A stretch of DNA of 41,266 nucleotides from Geobacteraceae bacterium (GCA_024641085.1 JAHEDT010000027.1:1-41266); one strand, 5' to 3'; positions 16,685 to 25,200 are shown, numbered from the stretch's first letter. Made by a program: numbers and translations. The notes: generated by a model from the letters alone, not told the origin.

Positions 16685-17185
16685 ATGCTTGAAGACCCCT
16701 TAGCAATAAAAGCGCCGGTGCCTTGGCTGCCCGCAGCTTTGATCAGCTGGTATGCTCCGGGCGGTGTGGCTCTTGCCCTGGCGACCTCCTGGATTGCCCT
16801 GTTCGGGAGCCGACGACCGCGCATCAGGACGGTGTGGCACGGCAGTCATGAACCGATGTCACGTCACTGGATGGGGGGTGATTTCGTAGTGAACATACCC
16901 CATGAGAGTTGCCTGGCTAAAGTTCGTGACATCATGCGCCATGGGAAACTCTGCATGAAAACAGAAGATGAGTTGGGTCTGACCTGCGGTATGGGCGTTG
17001 CGGCTGTTGCCCCGCGATTGCTGGAATGTGCCGTTCATCTTGAATGCGTCAGTGGCAAACTCGTTGACGCCGGCTTTGATACGGAACTTTGTGGCGATGT
17101 GGTTCGAGTGCACCGGGGATCAGTGGTTATCGATCCGGAAGATATCCCCGATCTCTGCGAGATCCGGCCATTGAGCCCTTGCTGA
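16685..17185 (+). CDS. Flavin reductase-like (FMN-binding split-barrel) protein
   Basis: The protein resembles the flavin reductase/flavoredoxin family, which bind FMN and use NAD(P)H or accept electrons. Visible hallmarks are the early strand PWLPAALISW, the stretch around GGDFVVNIPHESCL, the helix of DELGLTCGMGVAAVAPRLL and ECAVHLECVSGKLVDAGFDTELCGDVVRVH, the typical final barrel strands. The start is uncertain: the frame is open back to a GTG at 16586, but the residues before M34 of that frame do not look like the family and no ribosome site is seen, so the ATG at 16685 (166 residues) is used. The protein is cysteine-rich for the family. It stands alone on the plus strand. Confidence 0.7.
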   Translation: MLEDPLAIKAPVPWLPAALISWYAPGGVALALATSWIALFGSRRPRIRTVWHGSHEPMSRHWMGGDFVVNIPHESCLAKVRDIMRHGKLCMKTEDELGLTCGMGVAAVAPRLLECAVHLECVSGKLVDAGFDTELCGDVVRVHRGSVVIDPEDIPDLCEIRPLSPC

Positions 17186-17269
17186 GTTTGTGAGCATGTT
17201 GATTCCAACCGGGCGGTGATACGAAAGGGCCTATAACCCTAAATCAAGGTGGCACAAAACTTAAGCTGT

Positions 17270-17299
17270 TGACTAACGCAAAGACGCGGAGTCGCAGAG
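17270..17299 (+). repeat. Dispersed 30-bp repeat, copy 1
   Basis: The sequence starts TGACTAACGCAAAGACGCGG and is matched at 29 of 30 positions, in opposite orientation, by 28349-28378. The repeat is built of near-tandem ACGC(A/G)(A/G)AG-like units. It lies between the flavin reductase gene and the terminator at 17405. Sequences of this kind are found widely in intergenic regions of several phyla; function unknown. Confidence 0.7.
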
Positions 17300-17404
17300 G
17301 ACCAGGTCATGGTCGTGCGATTTTCCTGAAGAATGATGAGCTTTTACTCTGCGATCTCAGCGTATCAGCGCTCAACTTTTCTGAGGTTACAGGACCGCAC
17401 GGAA

Positions 17405-17430
17405 AAGGGCCGGCAACAATGCCGGCCCTT
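17405..17430. terminator. Bidirectional rho-independent terminator
   Basis: AAGGGCCGGC pairs exactly with GCCGGCCCTT around the loop AACAAT. CTTTTG follows on the plus side and TTTTCC on the minus side, so it can end both the flavin reductase transcript and the convergent membrane-protein gene at 17461. Confidence 0.8.
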
Positions 17431-17460
17431 CTTTTGTTCTCGGTAAGTAGCTCTACGGGG

Positions 17461-17937
17461 TCAATCTTCGTCTTGTCCGGGCCAGTGCAGGTTGTCGACG
17501 AAAGAGGAGATGCCGAATGTCACCATGAAAGCCACCAGGGAGACGGCCAGGCTGGCGCCCGCCGGGATCAGGAATATTTTGTCTCCCAGGTAGTCCCAGC
17601 AGAACATGGTTCCGGCGATCCAGCCCAGAGTGAAACTGACGCCGACGACATGCTTGATCAGTTCGAGATAGATGACAAAGGTGTAAACCATGTCTCCGGC
17701 TGATTCTGAACAGACCCCTTCCAGTTCTAGCCGGCGGTTCAGGCTGGCAGCAAAGAGCCGGCAGGCAATCCACATGCAGAGGAAGAAGATACTGGTATAA
17801 ACGGCGTGGCGGGCAAGCAGACCTGCATGGGCGTCGATCTTCTGTACGCCGACGGCGAAAAACAGCGTAGACATCAGTCCGGCAAGGTAAACCGGGCGGG
17901 TATTTTTAACGACGGCGACTCTAATTTTCTGGAACAT
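17461..17937 (-). CDS. Unidentified membrane protein
   Basis: I do not recognise this 158-residue protein. It has four likely membrane segments (about residues 15-32, 44-64, 82-108 and 122-146), basic residues at the N-terminus (FQKIRVAVVKNTR) and an acidic C-terminal tail (HWPGQDED), consistent with an inner-membrane protein. GGGAGA lies five bases ahead of the ATG, supporting a real gene. It is flanked by the terminator at 17405-17430 and, upstream, by the A+T-rich block at 18026-18170, so it is probably transcribed alone. Confidence 0.75.
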   Translation of the reverse strand: MFQKIRVAVVKNTRPVYLAGLMSTLFFAVGVQKIDAHAGLLARHAVYTSIFFLCMWIACRLFAASLNRRLELEGVCSESAGDMVYTFVIYLELIKHVVGVSFTLGWIAGTMFCWDYLGDKIFLIPAGASLAVSLVAFMVTFGISSFVDNLHWPGQDED

Positions 17938-18025
17938 GTCGATCTCCCAAATCCGATGGGTGTGTTCCGCAAGATTCTTTTAAGCTGATCTTATTCTCTC
18001 CATTTAAGCCCCGCCAGTCCAGTTA

Positions 18026-18170
18026 GAAAAAAATAATTTAATCTTATTTAATTTGAGTATTAAAATTAAAATAAACAAATAAAAATAAGAGGTTATAATC
18101 ATAAATATCTGATTTTAATACTTAAAATATCTCTGAATTAAAATTATTTTTTATTAATTTTAATCATAAC
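18026..18170. other. Intergenic block of about 90% A+T
   Basis: Only about 16 of 145 bases are G or C, against more than half in the neighbours. Its ends carry related inverted arms (AAAAAAATAATTTAAT at 18027-18042 and the near-complement at 18137-18152). It holds no gene and lies 90-235 bases upstream of the membrane-protein gene, so it may be a curved promoter region or a site for nucleoid proteins. A CCCTCTC/GAGAGGG hairpin (18205-18223) follows rsmE just to its right. Confidence 0.6.
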
Positions 18171-18227
18171 GCTGTGTTTAATGTGTTCAGGATGACGTTC
18201 GATTCCCTCTCACCTTGAGAGGGGGTC

Positions 18228-18941
18228 TTATGAGGAGAACAGGCGACCAATCAGAGCCGGGACCGCAGTTTCGACGCGCAGGGGGCGTTTGCCAAGCCGA
18301 ATCGGGGTCAGGCCTGCTGCAGTCAGCTTCTCGATTTCGTAGGCGGTGAATCCCCCTTCAGGGCCTATGGCCAGGGTCACGGGCTGGTTGACATCGGCGG
18401 GGCAGGTTTGTGGCGCCATCGGGTGGGCGACCAGTGCATAGGTTCCTGATGCAATGGCGGGAAGGGCGTCTTCGACAAAAGGTTTGAAGCGCGGCTGTCT
18501 TTCCACTGTCGGCAGAACCGTGTCACGGGCCTGCTCCAGGCCGAGAATAAGCTGTTCCCCAATGGCACGTGGTTCAAGGGCGGGGCTTTGCCAGTAACTT
18601 TTGTCGACTCGCCAGGTGTTCAGCAGGATAATGCGCTTCACGCCCATGGCCGTCAGCCCCTGCAGGACTCGCTTGAAGACCTTTGGCCGCGGCAGGGCCA
18701 GGATGATGGTCATTGACAGAGGGCTCGGTGGTTCGTCCTCGAGCAGGACCTCCAGTTCAATGGTGTGCTCATCGGCTGCAACAACGGTTCCGAATCCGGT
18801 CTTGCCACCTATCAGCCCCACCTGCAGGATTCGGCCGTTTGCGGCATTCAAAATCTCGCGAGCGTGCTGACAACGTCGCCCCAGCAGCCTGACCCGGTTG
18901 CTGGCGATAAAATCCTCCTGGTACAGCAGAATGAGGTTCAT
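18228..18941 (-). CDS. rsmE: 16S rRNA (uracil-1498-N3)-methyltransferase
   Basis: RsmE methylates U1498 of 16S rRNA in the 30S subunit. The 237-residue product has an N-terminal PUA-like domain (RCQHAREILNAANGRILQVG is the family's H-L-x-x-VLR-like block) and a SPOUT methyltransferase domain: TIILALPRPKVFKRVLQGLTAMGVKRI, then AIGPEGGFTAYEIEKLTAAG and IRLGKRPLRVETAV, the trefoil-knot SAM-binding region. The ATG at 18941 (MNLILLYQEDF) matches the family start; the open frame runs back to 19004 without reason. No clear ribosome site is visible. The gene lacks its frequent partner prmA here and lies downstream of lysA on the same strand with a 214-base gap in which I see no gene. Confidence 0.92.
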   Translation of the reverse strand: MNLILLYQEDFIASNRVRLLGRRCQHAREILNAANGRILQVGLIGGKTGFGTVVAADEHTIELEVLLEDEPPSPLSMTIILALPRPKVFKRVLQGLTAMGVKRIILLNTWRVDKSYWQSPALEPRAIGEQLILGLEQARDTVLPTVERQPRFKPFVEDALPAIASGTYALVAHPMAPQTCPADVNQPVTLAIGPEGGFTAYEIEKLTAAGLTPIRLGKRPLRVETAVPALIGRLFSS

Positions 18942-19155
18942 AGTGAAATCAAGAGGCTGCTGCGCACAGTTCGTTGCCAGCAAGGTACAGACCGGACTGA
19001 TCACCTAAACAGGGAGCAGCCACAAGCGCCCCAAGACATGCAAGTAAGCCATGTTCAGTCTGACTGGTGTTTGCCTGGTATCTTTGCGTCTTACTGCGTT
19101 CCTCCGGTCCCAACAAACTTGAGAGCCCTGCCAACTTTGCGGCAAATTGATTTTC

Positions 19156-20424
19156 TCAGGGCCGTTTTGCCGAATAGACATCTTCTTTGAAATCCAACGT
19201 CTGGAAGTAGTCGGCATTGGTTTCGGCGCGGCGGATCAACTCAACGGAGCCATCGGTACGCAACAGCAGTTCCTTGGGACGCAGGCGGCCATTGTACTGG
19301 AAGCCCATGGCGTAGCCGTGAGCGCCGGTATCATGAATCGCCAGCAGGTCTCTCTCTTGAATCGACGGCAGGCTGCGCTGCACGGCAAACTTGTCGTTAT
19401 TTTCGCAGAGCGAACCGACCACGTCATAGACTTCGCTGGGGGGCTGGTCCTGTTTGCCGATCACGTCAACATGGTGGTAGGCGTCGTACATCGCCGGTCG
19501 CATCAGGGATGACATGCAGGCATCGACACCAATGTACTGGCGGTAAATGCTTTTATGGTTGATCGCCCGAGTGATCAATGCCCCGTGCGGTCCGGTCATC
19601 CAACGACCACTCTCCATGTAGATGCGCGGCGTATAGCCGTGGTCGGATTTGAAGTCGTCGATCAGTGCCGTGATCTCCTTGGTCATGGCATCCAGGTCGA
19701 GGGGGTTGTCTTCTGGCCGGTAGGGGATCCCCAGTCCACCGCCGATATTGAGGAACTCGAACCGTATGCCGAGCTCATTCTCAACCAGCTCGGCTATCTG
19801 CAACAGCATGCGGGTGGTTTCGACGATATAGGTGTAATCCCTTTCATTGGAGGCGACCATGGTATGCAGGCCAAAGCGTTTGGCGCCCCGTTCAAGTGCC
19901 AGTTTGTATGCCGAGATCACCTGCTCGTGGGTAATGCCGTATTTGGCTTCCACAGGATTGCCGATAATGATGTTGCCGGTGCGGCGCGGCCCGGGGTTAT
20001 AACGGAAGCAGACCAACTCGGGAAACACGGGGACCTTGGCAATCAACGAAATGTCATCGAGGTTCAGGATGCATCCGCCCTCTGCTGCTGCGGCCGTGAA
20101 CTCTTCCAGGGTCGTGTTGTTGGAGGTGAACATGATATCTTCGCCCCTCCCGCCAACCTGCCGACTCATAATCAGTTCCGGGATGGAACTGCAGTCAAAG
20201 CCAAAGCCCATGTCTTTCATCAGCGCCAGGATCTTAGGGTTGGGCAGCGCCTTGACGGCGTAGTATTCACGGAAACCCGTAACGCTTGCAAAGGCTTTTT
20301 TGAGCCTTTCTCCGGTGGCCAGGATCCCGGCTTCATCATAGATATGAAATGGAGTTCCGTAGTGCTCGGCCAGTTCGGCAGCTATGGGAAAAAGACGTTC
20401 TTTAAAAGATTGCGACATGGGCAT
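19156..20424 (-). CDS. lysA: Diaminopimelate decarboxylase family protein
   Basis: This 422-residue fold-III pyridoxal-phosphate decarboxylase most likely makes L-lysine from meso-diaminopimelate. The cofactor lysine is K58 (YYAVKALPNP). Other family blocks are FGFDCSSIPEL, FTSNNTTLEEF, LGIRFEFLNIGGGLGIPY (the phosphate loop), YMESGRWMTGPHGALITR and, with the active-site cysteine, VVGSLCENNDKFA. The variant ENNDKFAVQRSLP replaces the ETGD stretch of E. coli LysA, so it belongs to a divergent branch; a related amino-acid decarboxylase activity cannot be excluded. GAGGAG is eight bases before the ATG at 20424. It precedes rsmE on the same strand; no dapF or other lysine gene is near. Confidence 0.82.
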   Translation of the reverse strand: MPMSQSFKERLFPIAAELAEHYGTPFHIYDEAGILATGERLKKAFASVTGFREYYAVKALPNPKILALMKDMGFGFDCSSIPELIMSRQVGGRGEDIMFTSNNTTLEEFTAAAAEGGCILNLDDISLIAKVPVFPELVCFRYNPGPRRTGNIIIGNPVEAKYGITHEQVISAYKLALERGAKRFGLHTMVASNERDYTYIVETTRMLLQIAELVENELGIRFEFLNIGGGLGIPYRPEDNPLDLDAMTKEITALIDDFKSDHGYTPRIYMESGRWMTGPHGALITRAINHKSIYRQYIGVDACMSSLMRPAMYDAYHHVDVIGKQDQPPSEVYDVVGSLCENNDKFAVQRSLPSIQERDLLAIHDTGAHGYAMGFQYNGRLRPKELLLRTDGSVELIRRAETNADYFQTLDFKEDVYSAKRP

Positions 20425-20570
20425 GGTTCAAGCTCCTCGATTCCTTAAGTCAATGAGATCGATTGCGTTGTACGGAGAGTTGGTCTCCTGATTTGTCGGT
20501 TAATCCGCAAGATATAACTGATCAGGTAAGAAAAGACAAGCAGGTCAGGGAGGTTGGCTGCAGGAAAATG

Positions 20571-21812
20571 TTATTCGGTTGCCTGGAGAGACCTTTTGCG
20601 GCTTATGGTGGTTGAAAAATACCAGGCCGCGGCAGCCAGTTGCAGCACCACGATCAAGCCGAACCCGCTGCTGTAGCCGGCGGCTTCGTAACCGCCCGTA
20701 ACGGTCTGGGGCCAGAGGTTGATGATCAGGCCGATCACCCATTGCGCCGCAAAGGCAGCGAGGAAGACCATCAGGTTCAGGCCGGTGTTGGCGCGACCGG
20801 ACAGATGGGTCGGGAAACTCTGGGAGAGCGCGGCGTAAGGGAGAATGCATGAGGTGCCGCAGAAGCCGAACAACAGCCAGAGGGGGATGGCCAAGGGGGT
20901 GCACTGCAAGACCAGCAGGCATTGTACGACGATAAAAGTGAGCATCCCCGTCGCCGCCACGCTCATCGGTTTAACGTTGCGGCGTGCCAGGCGTTCGGCA
21001 ACGGCACCGAAGGTAAAGTAGCCGACAATCATGGCCAGGGAAACCCCCATCAGAGTGTTGGCCACGGCCATACGGTCGTAGCCGGCGATATCACGCAGCC
21101 ACGGCCCGGACCAGAGCCCCGCTATGGAGAGATAGGCGGCCTGGGCCGCCACCGCCCAGGGGGCAATGTCCCAGAATGTTTTATTGGTAAACACCCTCCC
21201 GACGCCGGCCAATTGTTCACGCAGGGTTTCCCCTGAATGAGTCCCCTCCTTTTCCGGGACCACCAGAAACACACAGACCGCCGTGGCAACGGTCAGTGCG
21301 GCCAGGATCAGGAATACTCCCCGCCAGTCCGTGAGCCGCAGCGACAGTTCAACGGGGGTTGTTGCCGCCAGGGCGCCGACGCCTCCGGAAATCATCTGGA
21401 TGCCATTGGCCAAAGGCAGGCGGTCTGCCGGGAACCAGAGCGTAAAGGCTTTGAAGGCGGCCATCAGGCAGGCGGAGACACCCAGGCCGATGAGGGCGCG
21501 GCCGAGCATCAAACCGCTCAGAGTTTCGGCCCGGGAGAAGACAAAGGCGCCTGCGGCTGCGAACATAAGCAGGGTTGCTTCCACGCGACGTGCACCAAAG
21601 CGGTCAAGCAGTACGCCCAAAGGTAACTGGAACGCTGCAAACGCAAGAAAATAGGCCGACGTCAAAAGACCGAGGCTGGCCGGATCGACTCCTATGTCGC
21701 GGACCAAATCCGGAGCGATGACGGCATTCACGGTGCGGAAGAGATAGGACAGGAAGAAGCCGAGGGCGAAGGGGATAAACACGCGCAGGAGCATGAGTGG
21801 GCGCAACGACAT
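20571..21812 (-). CDS. MFS transporter
   Basis: This 413-residue protein has 12 predicted membrane segments and belongs to the major facilitator superfamily, so it moves a small solute across the inner membrane. The loop between helices 2 and 3 has the superfamily motif A (GVLLDRFGARRV), and helix 1 ends YLFRTVNAVIAPDL, a pattern common in anion-type MFS members. The start at 21812 has GAGGAG seven bases upstream; the open frame to 22028 reads through non-coding sequence. The substrate is not evident. It lies between lysA (same strand, 146 bases downstream) and the divergent quinone oxidoreductase gene. Confidence 0.9.
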   Translation of the reverse strand: MSLRPLMLLRVFIPFALGFFLSYLFRTVNAVIAPDLVRDIGVDPASLGLLTSAYFLAFAAFQLPLGVLLDRFGARRVEATLLMFAAAGAFVFSRAETLSGLMLGRALIGLGVSACLMAAFKAFTLWFPADRLPLANGIQMISGGVGALAATTPVELSLRLTDWRGVFLILAALTVATAVCVFLVVPEKEGTHSGETLREQLAGVGRVFTNKTFWDIAPWAVAAQAAYLSIAGLWSGPWLRDIAGYDRMAVANTLMGVSLAMIVGYFTFGAVAERLARRNVKPMSVAATGMLTFIVVQCLLVLQCTPLAIPLWLLFGFCGTSCILPYAALSQSFPTHLSGRANTGLNLMVFLAAFAAQWVIGLIINLWPQTVTGGYEAAGYSSGFGLIVVLQLAAAAWYFSTTISRKRSLQATE

Positions 21813-22155
21813 TGATGAACTCCTCACTGCAGGGCTGCTGTCTCGGAGCCGGTGCTGCCGGATCCATCGATATTGATTAACGGAAAATTCATCAAAGTGA
21901 GGTCGCTGGACTCGAAGGCAGAGCACCCCCCCCCACTCCTGGATCAATGCCGGGATGTCGAGTGTGAATGTCTGCAGGCAGATAAAGGGAAGAAGCCCGT
22001 TAAGGCACCAGCCGAACTGCTCTGGCAATTTACGACTTGAAATTCTTATAACATGAAATCAACTCAAGACAGAATGCAAATTGCTGTAAAGGTTAAAGCG
22101 CCCGCTTGCGCTGCTGAAAAAAAAACATCATGCATCCTCAAGAAGTTAGCATGCG

Positions 22156-22166
22156 GTATAGTATAC
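22156..22166 (+). promoter_or_regulatory. Palindrome GTATAGTATAC in the divergent MFS/qor promoter region
   Basis: A perfect 11-base dyad overlaps the likely -10 (TATAGT/TATACA) about 60 bases before the qor start. It may be an operator. The rest of the 411-base gap (21813-22223) holds a run of nine C at 21926-21934, no gene and no other clear signal. Confidence 0.35.
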
Positions 22167-22223
22167 AATCATGCAAACCGCAGGTTCATCAAGCTGATGT
22201 TCATAATGAAAAGGAGCTCAAAA

Positions 22224-23201
22224 ATGTCTTCTGCAATCCGGATCCAACAATACGGCGGTCCTGAAGTCCTGCAGTTAGAAGAAGTTGCAGTCGGTCCTCC
22301 GGGGCCGGGCGAAGTGAAGTTGAAGCAGACGGCTGTCGGTCTCAACTACATCGATGTCTACCACCGTACCGGGCTCTACCCCTTGCCCAACCTGCCGGCG
22401 ACCCCGGGGTTGGAAGGCGCCGGCATCGTCGCAGAGGTCGGTGCCGGTGTACGGGAGGTGGCTGTCGGCGACCGGGTCGCCTACGCCGGTCTGCCGCCGG
22501 GGGCCTATGCCGAAGAGCGCCTGATCCCCGCCCATCGCCTGGTCAGGCTGCCCGATGCCATAAGTGATCAGCAGGCGGCCGGCATGATGCTGCAGGGGAT
22601 GACGGTTCAGTATCTGCTGCGCAGCACCTTTCACATCAAGAAGGGCGACACGATCCTTTTCCATGCCGCGGCCGGCGGCGTCGGCCTGATTGCCTGCCAG
22701 TGGGCCAAGCACCTCGGGGCCACGGTGATCGGCACGGTCGGGAGCCGGGAAAAGGCGGCGCTGGCCAAAGCCCATGGCTGTGATTATCCCATACTCTATC
22801 GGGAGGAGGATTGGGTAGCGAAGGTTATGGACATCACCGACGGTGCAGGGGTTCCGGTGGTGTATGACTCGGTCGGCAAAGACACTTTCCTGAAATCTTT
22901 TGATTGCCTGCGCCCGCTCGGTCTGATGGTCAGCTTCGGCCAGGCGTCGGGACCGGTTGCACCCTTGGAGACCGGACTGCTGGCTGCCAAAGGGTCGCTT
23001 TTTCTGACCCGGCCGACGCTGATGACCTACACGGCCCGGCGTGATGACCTGTTGGGCAGTGCTACGGAACTGTTCGACGTGGTCCGGTCAGGAGCCGTGA
23101 AGATCGAAGTCAAGCAGACCTATCCCCTGGGCGAGGCGGCACAGGCGCATCGCGACCTCGAAGCCCGTAAAACGACGGGATCGACGGTATTGATTCCTTA
23201 A
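22224..23201 (+). CDS. qor: NADPH:quinone oxidoreductase (zinc-free MDR family)
   Basis: The 325-residue product is a medium-chain dehydrogenase/reductase of the quinone oxidoreductase type, which reduces quinones in the cytoplasm with NADPH. It begins IRIQQYGGPEVLQLEEV, has NYIDVYHRTGLYP, the NADPH loop HAAAGGVGLIACQWAKHLGA near residue 148, and YDSVGKDTFLKSFDCLRPLG. No catalytic zinc ligands are present. The ATG at 22224 has AAGGAG seven bases ahead; a frame open back to 22053 adds residues unlike the family. It is followed at once by a strong terminator, so it is transcribed alone. Confidence 0.93.
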   Translation: MSSAIRIQQYGGPEVLQLEEVAVGPPGPGEVKLKQTAVGLNYIDVYHRTGLYPLPNLPATPGLEGAGIVAEVGAGVREVAVGDRVAYAGLPPGAYAEERLIPAHRLVRLPDAISDQQAAGMMLQGMTVQYLLRSTFHIKKGDTILFHAAAGGVGLIACQWAKHLGATVIGTVGSREKAALAKAHGCDYPILYREEDWVAKVMDITDGAGVPVVYDSVGKDTFLKSFDCLRPLGLMVSFGQASGPVAPLETGLLAAKGSLFLTRPTLMTYTARRDDLLGSATELFDVVRSGAVKIEVKQTYPLGEAAQAHRDLEARKTTGSTVLIP

Positions 23202-23246
23202 AACCCCAAGCCTTAGGTGCAAGCCGGGAGGGGCGCAGAAACAGCT

Positions 23247-23282
23247 GCGGCCGGAACCTGTTGTTGGTTCCGGCCGCTTTTT
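23247..23282 (+). terminator. Strong rho-independent terminator of qor
   Basis: GCGGCCGGAACC pairs fully with GGTTCCGGCCGC around the loop TGTTGTT and is followed by TTTTT. It ends the qor transcript 46 bases after its stop codon. Confidence 0.92.
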
Positions 23283-23303
23283 GTCCACTAATTTGTCGTC
23301 AGG

Positions 23304-24074
23304 CTATCCTTCTCCTGCCAGGTCCGCCTGGTGCCTGGCGACGTCCACATCGCTCAAGATCGGTTGTTTCTGCAGGCGCTTGTAATAGAAGTTCTGTCCG
23401 TAGAGCACCGCGGCCGGGTTGTGGCCGGTGACGCGGTCCTTGACCACCAGGGTGGTGACCGGCGCTTCGGAATACTTGTTGAAGAGCATGTCATGGCCAA
23501 CGCACAGCCCCATGATAATATTCATCTCCATGCCCTCGGCATTGAGGATGCGGGCCTGGGCGATCGGGTTGCACGCCGGTTCGAAGGTGCCTGGCCGGAT
23601 TTTGTCCTCCTCCTTCAGGTTGAGCGCCATTTTGTCGATGCTGCCCGCCTTGCAGCAGGCCGAGAAAGGTTCCATCCCCTGGGCGCGCAGAATGTCGCTC
23701 AGTCGGGCGCACTCTTCGAGCAGGCCGATGCAGGTGGCGATACCGATCTTTTTGTAGCCCATCAGCCGGGCCAGGGCGAGCAGGTCTTCGACCCGCGTCC
23801 AGCGGGCGTTGACCGCATCGGAGCCGGGGATGGGCTGGTAGCAGAGCCCTTCGACCTTGGCCGCCATCTTGGCCAGACGGGCATCGGCATCGTCTCCCTG
23901 GTACTGGCGGAAAGAATCGTCGATTACTCCTGCATGCGGTTCAGATGGACAATACGCGGGCTGGGGGGTACTGCTGCCGGGGGCGCTCCAGCAATTGGTG
24001 GTCCCCTGTTTTTGCCAGATTGAGCTGCAATTGGAGCAGGAAAGCTCTTTTTGGGCCGGTTTCGATAGCGGCAT
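23304..24074 (-). CDS. DUF1847 cysteine-rich protein
   Basis: The 256-residue protein matches the DUF1847 family, which is found mainly in anaerobes and has no known reaction. The N-terminus carries the family's metal-binding-like cysteines (C13 and C16 in CSNC, C28 in NCWS, C42 in YCPS). Central conserved blocks are RWTRVEDLLALARLMGYKKIGIATCIGLLEE, FSACCKAGSIDK, CNPIAQARILNAEG and NIIMGLCVGHDMLFNKYS, each with further cysteines. CGGAGG lies close before the ATG. It is downstream of the histidine kinase gene with a 69-base gap. A redox or metal role is plausible from the cysteines, but this is inference. Confidence 0.82.
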   Translation of the reverse strand: MPLSKPAQKELSCSNCSSIWQKQGTTNCWSAPGSSTPQPAYCPSEPHAGVIDDSFRQYQGDDADARLAKMAAKVEGLCYQPIPGSDAVNARWTRVEDLLALARLMGYKKIGIATCIGLLEECARLSDILRAQGMEPFSACCKAGSIDKMALNLKEEDKIRPGTFEPACNPIAQARILNAEGMEMNIIMGLCVGHDMLFNKYSEAPVTTLVVKDRVTGHNPAAVLYGQNFYYKRLQKQPILSDVDVARHQADLAGEG

Positions 24075-24143
24075 GGTTTCCTCCGGGGATGGGTTGATGG
24101 CCGAAGGATAACCTGCGGGCGGTTTTCTGTCCAGAGGGGAAGG

Positions 24144-25097
24144 CTACGGGCTGTAGTAGGTAAAGTAAATTGTGCCGCCGGCGCCTTGTATCCCTTCCGC
24201 CCAGATTTGCCCGCCGTGCCTGTGGACGATGTGGCGGGCGATTGCCAGCCTGATCGTATCCTTGGGAAGGTCCGGGTCCTGTCGACTGTCGCGGAACGCA
24301 TCGAACAATCTCTGAGCCTGGGCGTCGCTGAATCCTGTCCCATTGTCACGGACGAACAGGACTTTCTGACCGTCACGATCGAATGAGCCGAACTCTATGC
24401 ATCCCTGACGAGAGGCAGGAATAAAGTCACAGGCATTGCAGAACAGGTTGTAGATGACCTGGCGCAGCATTTTTGGATCACACCAGCCAATCATCCAGGG
24501 GTGAACCTTGAATTCAATCTGCCGCTCAACTTGCCTGCTCTGGACCTCTGCCACGACATCGAGCGCCAGCTTGTCAAGCTTCACCTGCTCGCGACGTGGT
24601 TCGCCAAAGGACAAGCCCGTGAGCGTCAGGCTCATCTCCAACTGGTTGCTCAGCCTGTTGCTCAACTTGCTCGCATTGTTTATGAGGAACCGGGTCTTTT
24701 CGTCAAGTTCGAGGTCGCACTGGGTTTTGAGCAGGTCGAGGGACGTTGCCACCTGTGCCGTTGTATTGCGCAAATGACGCAGCAGGTCGTCCTGCAGTTC
24801 CTCGAGATCCTTCCTGGCCAACGCCAGGTCCCTGTTGCGTTGCAGGAGAGAGGCTTCCTTCTGGGAGATATTGGCCAGATAGTGCATCCCCAGGTAGATC
24901 GCTGCCAGGATGAATATACTGAACAGAACGCGCGCCGCCAACTTGTGGTAGGAGGGAGTAAAGAGTAGCTCCTGAATGGTGCCGGCATGGAAGAACACGG
25001 CATCGAGCGCCGCGTCTGCTACAGCGGCACAGGGCACCAGCAGCAGGCCCCACAAGAACAACCGGTAAGACGATCTCTGTGCAAGGGTCTTGGGCAA
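24144..25097 (-). CDS. Membrane sensor histidine kinase
   Basis: The 317-residue protein has two membrane segments (about residues 12-31 and 55-75), a coiled coil (76-105), a dimerisation/phosphoacceptor region and an ATPase domain. The ATPase domain is well kept: N-box VIYNLFCNACDF, G1 VRDNGTGF, F-box-like RLFDAFR and the closing HRHGGQIWAEG-GAGGTIYF. The phosphoacceptor region is unusual: LLRHLRNTTAQVATSL has a histidine but lacks the acidic residue that normally follows it. No response regulator is adjacent, so it is an orphan. The start is a TTG at 25097 with AAGGA nine bases ahead, as an in-frame stop lies just upstream. The ligand is unknown. Confidence 0.8.
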   Translation of the reverse strand: MPKTLAQRSSYRLFLWGLLLVPCAAVADAALDAVFFHAGTIQELLFTPSYHKLAARVLFSIFILAAIYLGMHYLANISQKEASLLQRNRDLALARKDLEELQDDLLRHLRNTTAQVATSLDLLKTQCDLELDEKTRFLINNASKLSNRLSNQLEMSLTLTGLSFGEPRREQVKLDKLALDVVAEVQSRQVERQIEFKVHPWMIGWCDPKMLRQVIYNLFCNACDFIPASRQGCIEFGSFDRDGQKVLFVRDNGTGFSDAQAQRLFDAFRDSRQDPDLPKDTIRLAIARHIVHRHGGQIWAEGIQGAGGTIYFTYYSP

Positions 25098-25200
25098 AGC
25101 GGTTCATCCTTCTTATCAAAATTGACATAGTCTAATCATAAAATATTCATACTGCAAGGGTGAATCTGCGGTTGTGTGGCTTTCCATCTGGTCGGGAATG

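Noticed and set aside
16524-16706. A 60-codon minus-strand frame ending NYGPNGQSYNRLIDDH
   Set aside because: The sequence looks protein-like and could be a relic, but it overlaps the start of the flavin reductase gene, has no ribosome site, and I cannot link it to a family.
18205-18223. CCCTCTC/GAGAGGG hairpin after rsmE as a terminator
   Set aside because: The stem is short and there is no U-run in the minus direction, so it is mentioned but not called.
22053-22223. A 57-residue N-terminal extension of qor
   Set aside because: The ATG at 22224 has a strong ribosome site and the family start; the extension crosses the promoter palindrome.
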